A DNA stretch of 53,854 nucleotides from UBA4823 sp034436035 (GTDB taxonomy: Bacteria; Chloroflexota; Anaerolineae; Anaerolineales; UBA4823): contig DAOTVW010000195.1 in the NCBI GenBank assembly GCA_034436035.1, positions 1 to 53,854 of the forward strand, given 5' to 3'. The notes under the pieces were generated by a model. The model worked only from the letters and a program-made list of their open reading frames with translations, ran no database searches and had not been told where the DNA came from. Made by a program: the position numbers and the translations under genes. Each line of letters starts with the position of its first letter. Positions within the stretch are counted from its first letter, which is position 1. Below, piece by piece: positions 7,792 to 15,930 of this stretch.

Positions 7792-9114
7792 TTATTTTGG
7801 AGCGAATTTCGATTTCAAGATGTCTTGCAAGGTGGGCTGGCCAATCTCTTGTAACTCATATCGCACCCGCTGCCAGGGTTTATTCATTTTCACTACTCGG
7901 CTTAAATCAATTGGAGTGCCGATAATGACTAAATCCACAGGAGTTCGGTTAATGGTTTCCTCTAATTCACGGGTTTGTACGTCGCCGTAGCCCATTGCGG
8001 GAAGAATAGCGCCGGTCTTTGGATATTTTTCGAAGGTAGCTTTGATGGAACCAACCGCATAGGGGCGCGGGTCAACAATCTCCGCAGCGCCAAAACGGCG
8101 GGCAGCAATCCAACCAGCGCCATAAGCCATTTCCCCATGGGTGAGGGTTGGACCATCCTCCACTACGAGCACCTTTTTCCCTCGAATTTGAGATGGGTCA
8201 TCCACAAACAATGGGGATGCCGCTTCAATGACAATGGCATTGGGATTTAATTGATGCAAGTTCTCCCGAACCTGGATTACCGCCTCGGGGTTTGCGGTAT
8301 CCACTTTATTGATTACAAAGACATCAGCGGCACGGGCGTTGGCTTCGCCTGGATGATATTGCATCTCATGACCGGGGCGGTGGGGATCTGCAACAACGAT
8401 ATGCAGGTCGGGGACGTAGAAGGGTAAATCATTATTACCACCATCCCATAAAATAATGTCGACTTCTTGCTCGGCTTGGCGAAGAATGCGTTCGTAGTCC
8501 ACACCTGCATAAACGATTACGCCGTTATCCAAATGGGGTTCATATTCCTCGCGCTCTTCAATGGTGCATTCGTACTTGTCCAAGTCACTGTAATCCGCAT
8601 ACCGTTGGACAGCCTGTTTAACCAAATCCCCATAAGGCATAGGGTGACGGATCGCTGCCACTTTATATCCCATTTCGCGCAAGATCATTGAGACACGGCG
8701 GGTGGTTTGGCTCTTTCCACTGCCGGTGCGCACCGCACATATTGCCACAACAGGTTTGGTTGATTTAATTTGAGTATGATGGGTTCCCAATAAGGCGAAA
8801 TCTGCGCCGGCAGCCAGAACCGTAGAAGCTTTGTGCATTACATATTCATGGGGAACATCGGAATAAGCAAAAACGACCTGATCTACTTTTTTGTCTTTAA
8901 TAAGCTTGACCAGATCGTTTTCGGGGAAAATCGGGATACCTTTTGGGTAACGGTCTCCGGCTAATTCCGGAGGGTAAACCCGCCCTTCAATGTTGGGAAT
9001 TTGCGTGGCAGTGAACGCAACGACTTCCACATCCGGATTGTTGCGGTAAAAAACGTTGAAATTGTGAAAATCGCGCCCTGCAGCGCCCATGATTAAAATA
9101 CGAGTTGAAGTCAT
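7792..9114 (-). CDS. Cyclic 2,3-diphosphoglycerate synthetase-like P-loop NTPase
   Basis: The 440-aa protein starts with a Rossmann-like segment (MTSTRILIMGAAGRDFHNFN) and has a P-loop GSGKSQTTRR near residue 133. It matches the family annotated as cyclic 2,3-diphosphoglycerate synthetase or a related GTPase, including the ILWDGGNNDLPF and FVINKVDT motifs. In methanogens the characterised enzyme makes cyclic 2,3-diphosphoglycerate. In bacteria the role is not established and the family is often just called GTPase. A possible AAGGAGT ribosome binding site lies about 10 nt upstream of the ATG. It is a single gene between the methyltransferase and argS on the same strand. Confidence 0.78.
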   Translation of the reverse strand: MTSTRILIMGAAGRDFHNFNVFYRNNPDVEVVAFTATQIPNIEGRVYPPELAGDRYPKGIPIFPENDLVKLIKDKKVDQVVFAYSDVPHEYVMHKASTVLAAGADFALLGTHHTQIKSTKPVVAICAVRTGSGKSQTTRRVSMILREMGYKVAAIRHPMPYGDLVKQAVQRYADYSDLDKYECTIEEREEYEPHLDNGVIVYAGVDYERILRQAEQEVDIILWDGGNNDLPFYVPDLHIVVADPHRPGHEMQYHPGEANARAADVFVINKVDTANPEAVIQVRENLHQLNPNAIVIEAASPLFVDDPSQIRGKKVLVVEDGPTLTHGEMAYGAGWIAARRFGAAEIVDPRPYAVGSIKATFEKYPKTGAILPAMGYGDVQTRELEETINRTPVDLVIIGTPIDLSRVVKMNKPWQRVRYELQEIGQPTLQDILKSKFAPK

Positions 9115-9144
9115 GTCTTTTTATACTCCTTGTAAATAATTTTT

Positions 9145-10926
9145 TTACATCACCTCGGGTGCCAATATACCGAGGAGACTTAACACATTTGCAATTGCCT
9201 GGCGAGCAGCCGCAACCAGGCGCACCCGTTCTGCTCGTACGCTGTCCTCCGCTTTTAGCACCGGGCATTCTGCATAAAAATCATTAAATGCGCGGGCTAA
9301 TTCATAGGCAAGATTGGTGAGATGGAGAGGTTTCATCTCTTGAGCAGCTCTTTGAATTTCTGTTGGGATGCGTGCAATCAGTTCGATGAGCTGTATTTCG
9401 GTTGGGTGTAATTCATGATGATGGGTTGATGTTTCGGGAATAGAATTTTCTAATTTCCGAAGAATGGAATTCGCACGGACATGTGCATATTGAATATATG
9501 GAGCCGCCTGCCCGTTGAAATCTAATGCGCTTTGCCAATCAAAGGTCACCACCTTGGTGTTATCGCGTGCCAGCATGGGATATTTGATTGCGCCTAATGC
9601 CACAATGCGGGCAACTTCATTCATCTCTTGGTCCGTAAGCGATGGATTTTTCTCTTTGACTACTTCCAATGCCCGCCGGCGAGCTTCGCGCACTAAATCT
9701 TCCAATAGGACAACGGTGCCTTCGCGGGAGGCGATGGTGACATTCCCGGGTAAATTGACGATTTCATAACTGAAATGGTAACATCGCTCTGCCCAATCCG
9801 GATGTCCCATTAACGCAAGTGTTTTATAGATTTGTTGCAAGTAAAGGGATTGGCGAACGTCAATGACGTACACAGATAAATCTGGGTTGAATAACTCAAA
9901 CTTTTTGATCGCTAAAGGTAAGTCCTTTGTGGCATACAAGGAGGTCCCGTCGGAACGGAGCACCACTAAAACCCGATAGGTTTCTTTTTTCAGCCCCAAT
10001 AAATCATCGATACGGATGATTACGGGTCCTTGTGGTCTTTCGTCGATCGCAATACCTTTACGAATCAATTCTTCCACCAATTCCTGACCCGGTTTTTCCA
10101 GTTCATGATCGTAAAAAATGTGGTCGAAGCGCACACCTAACATGGCGTAAATTTGATCAAACCCCTCTAAAGACCATTGCCGGGTTTTCTCCCATAGTGC
10201 CATGATATCTGGATCGCGTCGATCCCAGCGGGCATACAAAGCCCGAACCTCTTCTTCTAATTCGGGGTTTTCTTCCAGCCGTTTATTTGCCTCTGCATAG
10301 AGATCTCCCATCCAACGGGTTTTGTCTTCTCCGGGTTCTTCTCCGGCATGGAATTTTTGGTAATTCCAGAGCCATTTTATGACATGCAAACCGGTATCAT
10401 TTATATAGTTTGCCCGAATTACCTCATTGCCAGCTGCTTCTAAAATATTACATAATGCGTCGCCCAGCACCACATTGCGCAAATGCCCCACATGAAAAGC
10501 CTTATGGGTGTTCGGTTGAGAAAATTCGACGAGAATGCGTTTTCCGGTTTTTTGTCCCCAGCCGAAATGTTCTCCTTGTTCTAAGACTGTGTCAATAACC
10601 CGGCGGCTGAATTCTAATGGATCATAAAACAAATTCAAATAACCGCGTACGGCTTCAACACGTTTAAACCCGCTGGGTAACCCGATCTGATCGCGCACTT
10701 GATTGGCAATAGTTTGAGCGAGTTCGCCGACGGGTGAGGCTTGGATCCCTTTTTGACGGAGATCTTTGGCATGTTTCGCAGCAATTTTGAAAAATGAAGT
10801 CGAGATACCCCAGTCACCCGCAAAAGGGATGGCACTCCACTCCAATCCTTCTTCGCAGGGGTATCCTTGATCTTTTAGAAAAGCGATTATTTTTTGGTTT
10901 ATCTGCTCTTGTTCTTTCAAAAACAT
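9145..10926 (-). CDS. argS: Arginyl-tRNA synthetase
   Basis: The 593-aa class I synthetase has the HIGH-box variant HVGH in the stretch FSQPNTHKAFHVGHLRN. It also has the N-terminal Add-1 domain and the C-terminal anticodon-binding alpha-helical domain (DALRP type, ending LSLLGILAPEVM). As is usual for ArgRS, no canonical KMSKS is evident. It charges tRNA-Arg with arginine in the cytoplasm. Length is normal for the family. The ATG has only a weak ribosome binding site. An extended -10 promoter lies 42 bp upstream, so argS is probably transcribed independently of rpsT. Confidence 0.97.
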   Translation of the reverse strand: MFLKEQEQINQKIIAFLKDQGYPCEEGLEWSAIPFAGDWGISTSFFKIAAKHAKDLRQKGIQASPVGELAQTIANQVRDQIGLPSGFKRVEAVRGYLNLFYDPLEFSRRVIDTVLEQGEHFGWGQKTGKRILVEFSQPNTHKAFHVGHLRNVVLGDALCNILEAAGNEVIRANYINDTGLHVIKWLWNYQKFHAGEEPGEDKTRWMGDLYAEANKRLEENPELEEEVRALYARWDRRDPDIMALWEKTRQWSLEGFDQIYAMLGVRFDHIFYDHELEKPGQELVEELIRKGIAIDERPQGPVIIRIDDLLGLKKETYRVLVVLRSDGTSLYATKDLPLAIKKFELFNPDLSVYVIDVRQSLYLQQIYKTLALMGHPDWAERCYHFSYEIVNLPGNVTIASREGTVVLLEDLVREARRRALEVVKEKNPSLTDQEMNEVARIVALGAIKYPMLARDNTKVVTFDWQSALDFNGQAAPYIQYAHVRANSILRKLENSIPETSTHHHELHPTEIQLIELIARIPTEIQRAAQEMKPLHLTNLAYELARAFNDFYAECPVLKAEDSVRAERVRLVAAARQAIANVLSLLGILAPEVM

Positions 10927-10967
10927 CGTTTCACCATCATGGATTCAAGTTCAATACCAACCAAAAG

Positions 10968-10976
10968 ATTATAACA
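10968..10976 (-). promoter_or_regulatory. Extended -10 promoter of argS
   Basis: On the minus strand the sequence TGTTATAAT contains a perfect TATAAT (10968-10973) with the TGn extension. The -35 position is weak. It lies about 42 bp upstream of the argS ATG. Confidence 0.55.
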
Positions 10977-11021
10977 TGCGCAAGAGTTTTTCTAAAAAGG
11001 TTAATGGGATAACCGTTCAAT

Positions 11022-11054
11022 TAACAACAAAAGCGGGAGAGTTTCCCTCCCGCT
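11022..11054 (-). terminator. Rho-independent terminator of rpsT
   Basis: An 8-bp perfect stem, AGCGGGAG with CTCCCGCT (11032-11039 and 11047-11054), has a 7-nt loop. On the minus strand it is followed by TTTTGTTGTT. It lies 86 nt past the rpsT stop codon and upstream of argS. A short T run also follows on the plus strand. Confidence 0.7.
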
Positions 11055-11139
11055 CATTTTTCGTATACGACTTGATACAGGGTTAGATTAGCTTATTAAA
11101 CAATAACGCTATTCACTATGCAGGATGCGCTTTTCCTGT

Positions 11140-11415
11140 TTAAGCAACCTGTTTCTCTAAAGCTGCTAAGCGTTTCATTAAGCGGCTTTTCCGCCGGGCA
11201 ACATTGTTCTTGTGTAAAACGCCTTTTTCTGCAGCTTTATCCAAAGCACTCACTGCCATCATAACGGTTTGACGAGCTTGATCCAAACCGCCTTCTTCCA
11301 TACTGCGGCGGGCTTTTTTCACAAATGTGCGCGCTCGCCCACTAAAATAGCGGTTGCGTAGACGGCGTTTTTCATTTTGCCGGTTTCTTTTTATTTGAGA
11401 CTTAATATTTGCCAA
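11140..11415 (-). CDS. rpsT: 30S ribosomal protein S20
   Basis: The 91-aa, Lys/Arg-rich helical protein matches S20 throughout. It begins ANIKSQIKRNRQNEKRR and has the conserved HKNNVARRKSRLMKRL near the C-terminus. S20 binds 16S rRNA early in 30S assembly. The start is TTG at 11415, with GGAGG 6 nt upstream. An out-of-frame ATG sits between the ribosome binding site and this TTG. The E. coli rpsT gene also starts with UUG, which contributes to its autogenous control. The gene is monocistronic, with its own promoter (11457-11485) and terminator (11022-11054). Confidence 0.95.
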   Translation of the reverse strand: MANIKSQIKRNRQNEKRRLRNRYFSGRARTFVKKARRSMEEGGLDQARQTVMMAVSALDKAAEKGVLHKNNVARRKSRLMKRLAALEKQVA

Positions 11416-11456
11416 AGCATTCCTCCAACGTTCTATAACCTGTTTCGCGGTCTTTG

Positions 11457-11485
11457 ATTTTACTAGAAATATCTATTTTTGTCTA
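11457..11485 (-). promoter_or_regulatory. Promoter of rpsT
   Basis: On the minus strand TAGACA (11480-11485) and TAAAAT (11457-11462) are 17 bp apart. Each hexamer matches the housekeeping consensus at 5 of 6 positions. They lie about 42 bp upstream of the TTG start. Confidence 0.7.
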
Positions 11486-11523
11486 GCAAAATTTTGTGGT
11501 AATTATTGTTGTTATGGTTACTG

Positions 11524-11552
11524 TTGACGTCTGACAAAGTTAGTGATAGAAT
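11524..11552 (+). promoter_or_regulatory. Promoter of tRNA-Lys
   Basis: TTGACG (11524-11529) and TAGAAT (11547-11552) are 17 bp apart, with a TGn extension before the -10. The tRNA begins 12 bp downstream. Confidence 0.75.
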
Positions 11553-11563
11553 GCAATCCGTTC

Positions 11564-11635
11564 GGGCGCGTAGCTCAATGGCAGAGCAGTGGCCTTTTAA
11601 GCCATTGGCTGAAGGTTCGAGTCCTTCCGCGCTCA
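11564..11635 (+). tRNA. tRNA-Lys (TTT)
   Basis: The 72-nt gene has acceptor arm GGGCGCG pairing with CGCGCTC (one G-U), discriminator A, a T arm with GGTTCGAGTCC, and anticodon loop CTTTTAA, giving anticodon TTT. A run of six T follows the discriminator base. CCA is not encoded. It has its own promoter and is flanked by rpsT (opposite strand) and the NEW3-protein operon. Confidence 0.96.
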
Positions 11636-11643
11636 TTTTTTCT

Positions 11644-11673
11644 TTAACAAAGTAAGTGCAACAGCACTATAAT
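11644..11673 (+). promoter_or_regulatory. Promoter of the NEW3/ABC-2 operon
   Basis: TTAACA (11644-11649) and TATAAT (11668-11673) are 18 bp apart. They lie 43 bp upstream of the start codon, which follows a strong TAGGAGG ribosome binding site. The promoter begins only 9 bp after the tRNA-Lys gene. Confidence 0.6.
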
Positions 11674-11716
11674 AATAATTTGTTTGACAAAAAATCAATC
11701 TATAGGAGGTTAATCT

Positions 11717-12895
11717 ATGCGCCGCATAATTGTTGCTTTCTCAATCCTTGTCCTTACCTTATTCTTCATTGCCACTGTCAGCCCAGTGGTGGCTCAGGAT
11801 TCCACTCCCACGCCAACGCCGGGACCACTGACTTTCTTCACCGAGTTCCCAAGTCAGGTGGTGGGGTTGGGTGAGACCATTTCTATAGACGCAACACTGC
11901 GGGGAGGTAAATCACCCCAGATTGTGCAATTGGAAACGGTTACTGTGCCGCAAGGCTGGACAGTGACTTTCCGTGGGCAGGGAAAAATGGTTAAATCTGC
12001 CTATGTTGAACCTACAACGGACACGAATATCGAGATTCGCCTGGAGCCACCAAAAGACGAAAAATCGGGTGATTATACCTTTGTGGTGCGCGCGAAGGGC
12101 GAGACAGAGCAAAGTGAATTAACGATCCAACTCACTGTTCAAGAGAAATTGCCCCCGTCGATTAGTTTAAGTTGCGATCTTCCTACCTTGACAGGATCGC
12201 CGACAACTACTTTCCGTTACAATGTCACCTTGAAAAACGATGGTAGTGATGAACCTTCGGTTAATCTAACCGCCGATGCCCCGAATGTTTTTCAGGTGAA
12301 ATTCCGTCTGGCGGGTCAAGAAATCACCAATTTACCGCTTCCATCGAAAGATGTTAAAAATCTTTCGATTGAAGTTTCGCCAGTCGCTGATGTTTCTGCT
12401 GGCACTTACCCAATCAAAATTATGGCGCAGGGGTCACAGGCTAGCGCGGAACTAGACCTGACTGCTGAAGTGACCGGTCAAGCGAGCCTGACTGTTACTG
12501 CGCCGGATGGACGTCTTTCTGGTCAGGCTTATGCCGGTAAAGATTCCTCCATCAAAGTCACCATTCGGAATGATGGTAGTGCACCCGCCCGTGGTATTGA
12601 ACTCAGCTCGACTGAACCCACTGGCTGGACGGTAACCTTTGATCCAACGAAAATCGATGAAATTGGACCAAATCAACAAGTGGATGTCACTGCCCATATT
12701 CGTCCAAGTGACAAGGCGGTTGCTGGGGATTATATGGTCGATATCACCGCTAAACCCAGCGAGGGCGCGTCAAAGACTGCCGAGTTCCGTATCACAGTCC
12801 TTACTTCAACGCTATGGGGCATTGTTGGGGTGATCTTGATCGCCATTGCAGTTGGCGTTGTGGCATTAGCGGTAATGCGCTTTGGACGCCGCTAA
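11717..12895 (+). CDS. Secreted NEW3-domain protein with C-terminal membrane anchor
   Basis: The 392-aa protein has an N-terminal signal peptide ending near VVAQD (about residue 27), then a TPTPTPGP linker. Three or so beta-sandwich modules of the NEW3 / COG1470 type follow, each with a pattern like PxGWTVTF and AGDYxVDITAK. It ends with one transmembrane helix (about 366-388) and FGRR. It is probably anchored outside the membrane. The next two genes encode an ABC-2 exporter, and this pairing of a NEW3 protein with ABC-2 genes is recurrent in Chloroflexota and Firmicutes. It may assist the exporter or present its cargo, which is inference. Confidence 0.8.
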   Translation: MRRIIVAFSILVLTLFFIATVSPVVAQDSTPTPTPGPLTFFTEFPSQVVGLGETISIDATLRGGKSPQIVQLETVTVPQGWTVTFRGQGKMVKSAYVEPTTDTNIEIRLEPPKDEKSGDYTFVVRAKGETEQSELTIQLTVQEKLPPSISLSCDLPTLTGSPTTTFRYNVTLKNDGSDEPSVNLTADAPNVFQVKFRLAGQEITNLPLPSKDVKNLSIEVSPVADVSAGTYPIKIMAQGSQASAELDLTAEVTGQASLTVTAPDGRLSGQAYAGKDSSIKVTIRNDGSAPARGIELSSTEPTGWTVTFDPTKIDEIGPNQQVDVTAHIRPSDKAVAGDYMVDITAKPSEGASKTAEFRITVLTSTLWGIVGVILIAIAVGVVALAVMRFGRR

Positions 12896-12913
12896 CAAGA
12901 AAGGAGGTCAGGG

Positions 12914-13864
12914 ATGGGCGAAAATGTAATCGAAACGTTTAACCTGACCAAAAAATATGATCGCTTTATCGCAGTGAACAACCTAAATTTGCGTGTCCAG
13001 CGTGGAGAAGTCTTTGGTTTGCTTGGACCCAATGGTGCTGGGAAAACTACGACTATCTTGATGCTGCTAGGCTTAACGGACCCGACTTCTGGGAAAGTCA
13101 GCGTGTTAGGAATGGACCCTTCACGCAAAACCCTCAGCGTAAAATCTCGAGTGGGTTATATACCAGATACAGTTGGTTTTTACGAAGAATTGACTGCTCG
13201 AGAAAACCTGATCTACATAGCGAAACTCAACGGCTTATCCGGTAACCAAGCATACCAACGCATCGATGAGGTATTAACCCGCGTTGGCTTACATGAAGAA
13301 GCAGATCATCGTGTTGCAACCTTTTCGCGCGGTATGCGTCAGCGATTAGGAGTAGCAGATGTGCTGATAAAGCAACCTCAACTCATTATCATGGATGAAC
13401 CAACCCAAGGGTTAGATCCGGAAGGAGCACGAGAGTTCTTGGAGCTGATCCGGGATTTGAAGAAAGAAGGGATTACCATTCTGCTCTCCTCCCACTTGCT
13501 CCACCAGGTTCAAGCAGTATGCGATCGAGTGGGCTTATTCCACAAAGGTCGGATGGTGCTCGAAGGCTCTGTCACGGAGTTGGCAAAACAGGTTTTAGGG
13601 CGTGCCTATCGTGTCGTGCTTGAGGCGGATGGCGATAAAGAGGTCATCATAAATGCATTGAAGAAAATACCTGGTCAGGTTGGTGTGCATGCGAAAGATG
13701 GCAAATACTATGAAGTCGAGGCTGAACACGACATTCGTCCTGATGTAGCACGTGCTGTTGTACAAAGCGGAGCAGCTCTTTTACGCTTAGATGTAGAAGC
13801 GCAGAGTCTGGATGATATCTATGCCCGCTATTTCGAGGAGGTGAAACATGCCCCGCAAAACTAA
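12914..13864 (+). CDS. ABC-2 type exporter, ATP-binding subunit
   Basis: The 316-aa CcmA/NatA-type ATPase has Walker A GPNGAGKTT, signature FSRGMRQRLG, Walker B LIIMDEPTQGLDP and the switch His in LLSSHLL. A C-terminal extension of about 90 residues is typical of ABC-2 exporter ATPases. It energises export through the permease encoded next. The ATG follows AAGGAGG. Its 3' end overlaps the permease gene by 17 bp, indicating coupled translation. Confidence 0.93.
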   Translation: MGENVIETFNLTKKYDRFIAVNNLNLRVQRGEVFGLLGPNGAGKTTTILMLLGLTDPTSGKVSVLGMDPSRKTLSVKSRVGYIPDTVGFYEELTARENLIYIAKLNGLSGNQAYQRIDEVLTRVGLHEEADHRVATFSRGMRQRLGVADVLIKQPQLIIMDEPTQGLDPEGAREFLELIRDLKKEGITILLSSHLLHQVQAVCDRVGLFHKGRMVLEGSVTELAKQVLGRAYRVVLEADGDKEVIINALKKIPGQVGVHAKDGKYYEVEAEHDIRPDVARAVVQSGAALLRLDVEAQSLDDIYARYFEEVKHAPQN

Positions 13865-14834
13865 ACAACCCACTCCTCCGGTCGAAAGGGAGGGTTCGCC
13901 TTGGACTGGTCTTTGGGCAGTGGTCACAAAAGAAATGGCAGACCACATGACCAGCGCCCGCATGCGCATCCTGGAGGTTTTGATTGTCCTCACCGCTGCA
14001 GGATCGGTCTACTCGGCAATGCAGCAGTTGCGCGAAACCGTGGGGCAGGATCCTTACCTCTTTTTAAAGCTCTTCACAACCGCTCGGGATCCTTTGCCTT
14101 CGTTTATCAACTTCTTGGTCTTCTTAGTGCCGCTGATCGCTATCGCATTGGCGTTTGATTCCATTAATGCGGAGTTTAGTCGGCGTACCTTATCGCGCGT
14201 GTTAGCTCAACCCATTTATCGCGATGCCCTGTTGATGGGAAAATTTTTAGGAGCCTTCTTTACGCTTTCACTCGTGCTGACGGCGATATGGATGCTCATT
14301 TTTGGGTTGGGTATTGTCGGACTGGGTCTACCCCCAAGCACAGAAGAAGTGGCGCGCAGCTTGTGGTTCCTCCTCGCCACCATCTTTTACGGTGGTATTT
14401 GGCTGGCGGTGGCTGTGGTTTTTTCGATTGTCTTCCGTCAGCCGGCAACCGCGGCATTGGCTTCGATCGCGGTTTGGTTGTTTTTCACCGTGTTTTGGGG
14501 TATTCTTGCCAGTCTATTTGCGCAAACGATCAGCCCTGTTCAATACGGAACGATGGACGAAATTATCCGTCAAACAGAAACCCAAATCGCACTATCAAGG
14601 CTCTCTCCAAATACCTTATACGCGGAGAGCATGATTGCGATCTTACAACCAACCGTACGCACGACCAGCTTCCTGCTTCCGACCCAGTTGGAAGGAGCGG
14701 TGATGGGTTCTCCATTGCCATTGCGGCAGAGCTTGCTCTTGATTTGGCCGCAATTTACGGGCTTGATCGCGGTAACCATATTGTTGTTTGCATTAGGTTA
14801 CGTACTCTTCCAACGGCAAGAAATACGAGCTTAA
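13848..14834 (+). CDS. ABC-2 type exporter, permease subunit
   Basis: The 328-aa protein has a cytoplasmic N-terminus followed by about six hydrophobic helices, with an extracytoplasmic region between residues 225 and 295. It contains the ABC-2 feature FDSINAEFSRRTLSRVLAQP, which lies in the cytoplasmic loop that contacts the ATPase. It matches the ABC-2 family of one-subunit permeases. The cargo is unknown. It is the last gene of the three-gene operon and is followed by a strong terminator. Confidence 0.88.
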   Translation: MPRKTKQPTPPVEREGSPWTGLWAVVTKEMADHMTSARMRILEVLIVLTAAGSVYSAMQQLRETVGQDPYLFLKLFTTARDPLPSFINFLVFLVPLIAIALAFDSINAEFSRRTLSRVLAQPIYRDALLMGKFLGAFFTLSLVLTAIWMLIFGLGIVGLGLPPSTEEVARSLWFLLATIFYGGIWLAVAVVFSIVFRQPATAALASIAVWLFFTVFWGILASLFAQTISPVQYGTMDEIIRQTETQIALSRLSPNTLYAESMIAILQPTVRTTSFLLPTQLEGAVMGSPLPLRQSLLLIWPQFTGLIAVTILLFALGYVLFQRQEIRA

Positions 14835-14851
14835 TCTTCTCCTTTTTTTTC

Positions 14852-14890
14852 AAAACTTCCGAAGGTAATCCACCTTCGGAAGTTTTATTT
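14852..14890 (+). terminator. Rho-independent terminator of the ABC-2 operon
   Basis: A 15-bp stem (14852-14866 with 14872-14886), centred on CTTCCGAAGG and CCTTCGGAAG, has a 5-nt loop. It is followed by TTTTATTTTA on the plus strand. It lies 18 bp past the permease stop codon. Confidence 0.88.
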
Positions 14891-14919
14891 TAAGGGTGAT
14901 TTTAATGTTTATATTGATG

Positions 14920-14951
14920 TATGAATATGTTATGAAATGTTATGAATATGT
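14920..14951 (+). repeat. Three tandem 10-11 bp repeats upstream of the catabolic-island promoter
   Basis: TATGAATATGT (14920-14930), TATGAAATGT (14931-14940) and TATGAATATGT (14941-14951) follow each other without gaps. The spacing of about 10.5 bp puts all three on one face of the helix. They end 31 bp upstream of the -35 hexamer. This is a good position for an activator or repressor array. No copies were noticed elsewhere in the window. Confidence 0.6.
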
Positions 14952-14982
14952 AATAATAATAAATAAATAATAGCGCAATATG

Positions 14983-15011
14983 TTGACAAAAGCGAATAAA
15001 TTCTGTATAAT
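14983..15011 (+). promoter_or_regulatory. Consensus promoter of the catabolic island
   Basis: TTGACA (14983-14988) and TATAAT (15006-15011) are perfect housekeeping hexamers with a 17-bp spacer, 32 bp upstream of the first permease start. A promoter this strong at the head of a catabolic operon usually needs repression, and a DeoR-family regulator is encoded within the operon. Confidence 0.82.
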
Positions 15012-15043
15012 AATAACAAGATTAACAAAGAGGAGCACGGATA

Positions 15044-15916
15044 ATGGCTTCTATTAAAGCGAGGAATCGCAACAAATTAGATTTATTAGGTGTTGTTCCT
15101 TTTTTGCTTTTTTGTCTTGCTTTTGAAATAGTGCCAATAATTTTGTTGATTCGGGGGAGCCTAATCGATAAAGCAACGAAAGCTTTCACCATTAAACATT
15201 ACCTCGCCCTAGGCGCTCCTTTATACATCAATTCTTTTTGGAATAGCATTAAATTATCGGGGTTAACTGCCTTGATCGGATGCATTTTAGGGACATTAAT
15301 TGCCTATGCTATCTATCGCTGGCCATCAACCAGAGTTCAACATGCCTTGGTTACCCTTTCAGATGTGACAACCAATTTCGCCGGCGCGCCGCTCGCATTT
15401 GCCTTCATCGTAATATTGGGTATGAACGGGGTAATTACCCAATTTCTATTGCGCTTCTTTAACTTACAGCTCTACCCAAAATTCAGTATTTACTCTTTTT
15501 CTGGCTTGGTCCTCGCTTATGTTTATTTTCAAATCCCGCTCATGATTTTGTTAGTTATCCCAGCTTTCGAGGGATTGAAAAAAGAGTGGTTTGAATCCGC
15601 CCAAAGCTTAGGAGCGAGCAACTTTCAATATTGGTGGAGGATTGGGCTGCCCTTGCTAATGCCTTCCATTATCGCTGGCTTAACTCTATTATTCGCTAAT
15701 GCATTTGGCGCTTATGCAACAGCCTATACACTGGTTGAATCACAGCTCTCGTTGGTGACTCTCCAAATTGGTTTCATGATTGCTGGTGAAGTCCGCCATG
15801 ACCCGGGCATTGGTATGGCAATGTCGGTGGTATCTTTAATCCTCATGGGGTTGAGTATTGGTATCTATCAACTCTCTGCCCGCAGAGCAAAATGGTTAGT
15901 TAAGTCATCATCCTAA
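15044..15916 (+). CDS. ABC importer permease, PotB/AfuB-like (first copy)
   Basis: The 290-aa protein has six predicted membrane helices and the importer EAA-type loop (AQSLGASNFQYWWRIGLP) that docks on the ATPase. It resembles permeases for polyamines, ferric iron, phosphonates or sugar phosphates, rather than classical CUT1/CUT2 sugar permeases. The ATG follows AGAGGAG. It is the first gene after the consensus promoter and pairs with the second permease, starting 14 bp downstream of its stop. A close paralogue is encoded at 27331-28212, sharing blocks such as GAPLAFAFI and FQIPLMI. Confidence 0.88.
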   Translation: MASIKARNRNKLDLLGVVPFLLFCLAFEIVPIILLIRGSLIDKATKAFTIKHYLALGAPLYINSFWNSIKLSGLTALIGCILGTLIAYAIYRWPSTRVQHALVTLSDVTTNFAGAPLAFAFIVILGMNGVITQFLLRFFNLQLYPKFSIYSFSGLVLAYVYFQIPLMILLVIPAFEGLKKEWFESAQSLGASNFQYWWRIGLPLLMPSIIAGLTLLFANAFGAYATAYTLVESQLSLVTLQIGFMIAGEVRHDPGIGMAMSVVSLILMGLSIGIYQLSARRAKWLVKSSS

Positions 15917-15930
15917 ACAGGGAAGTTAAA

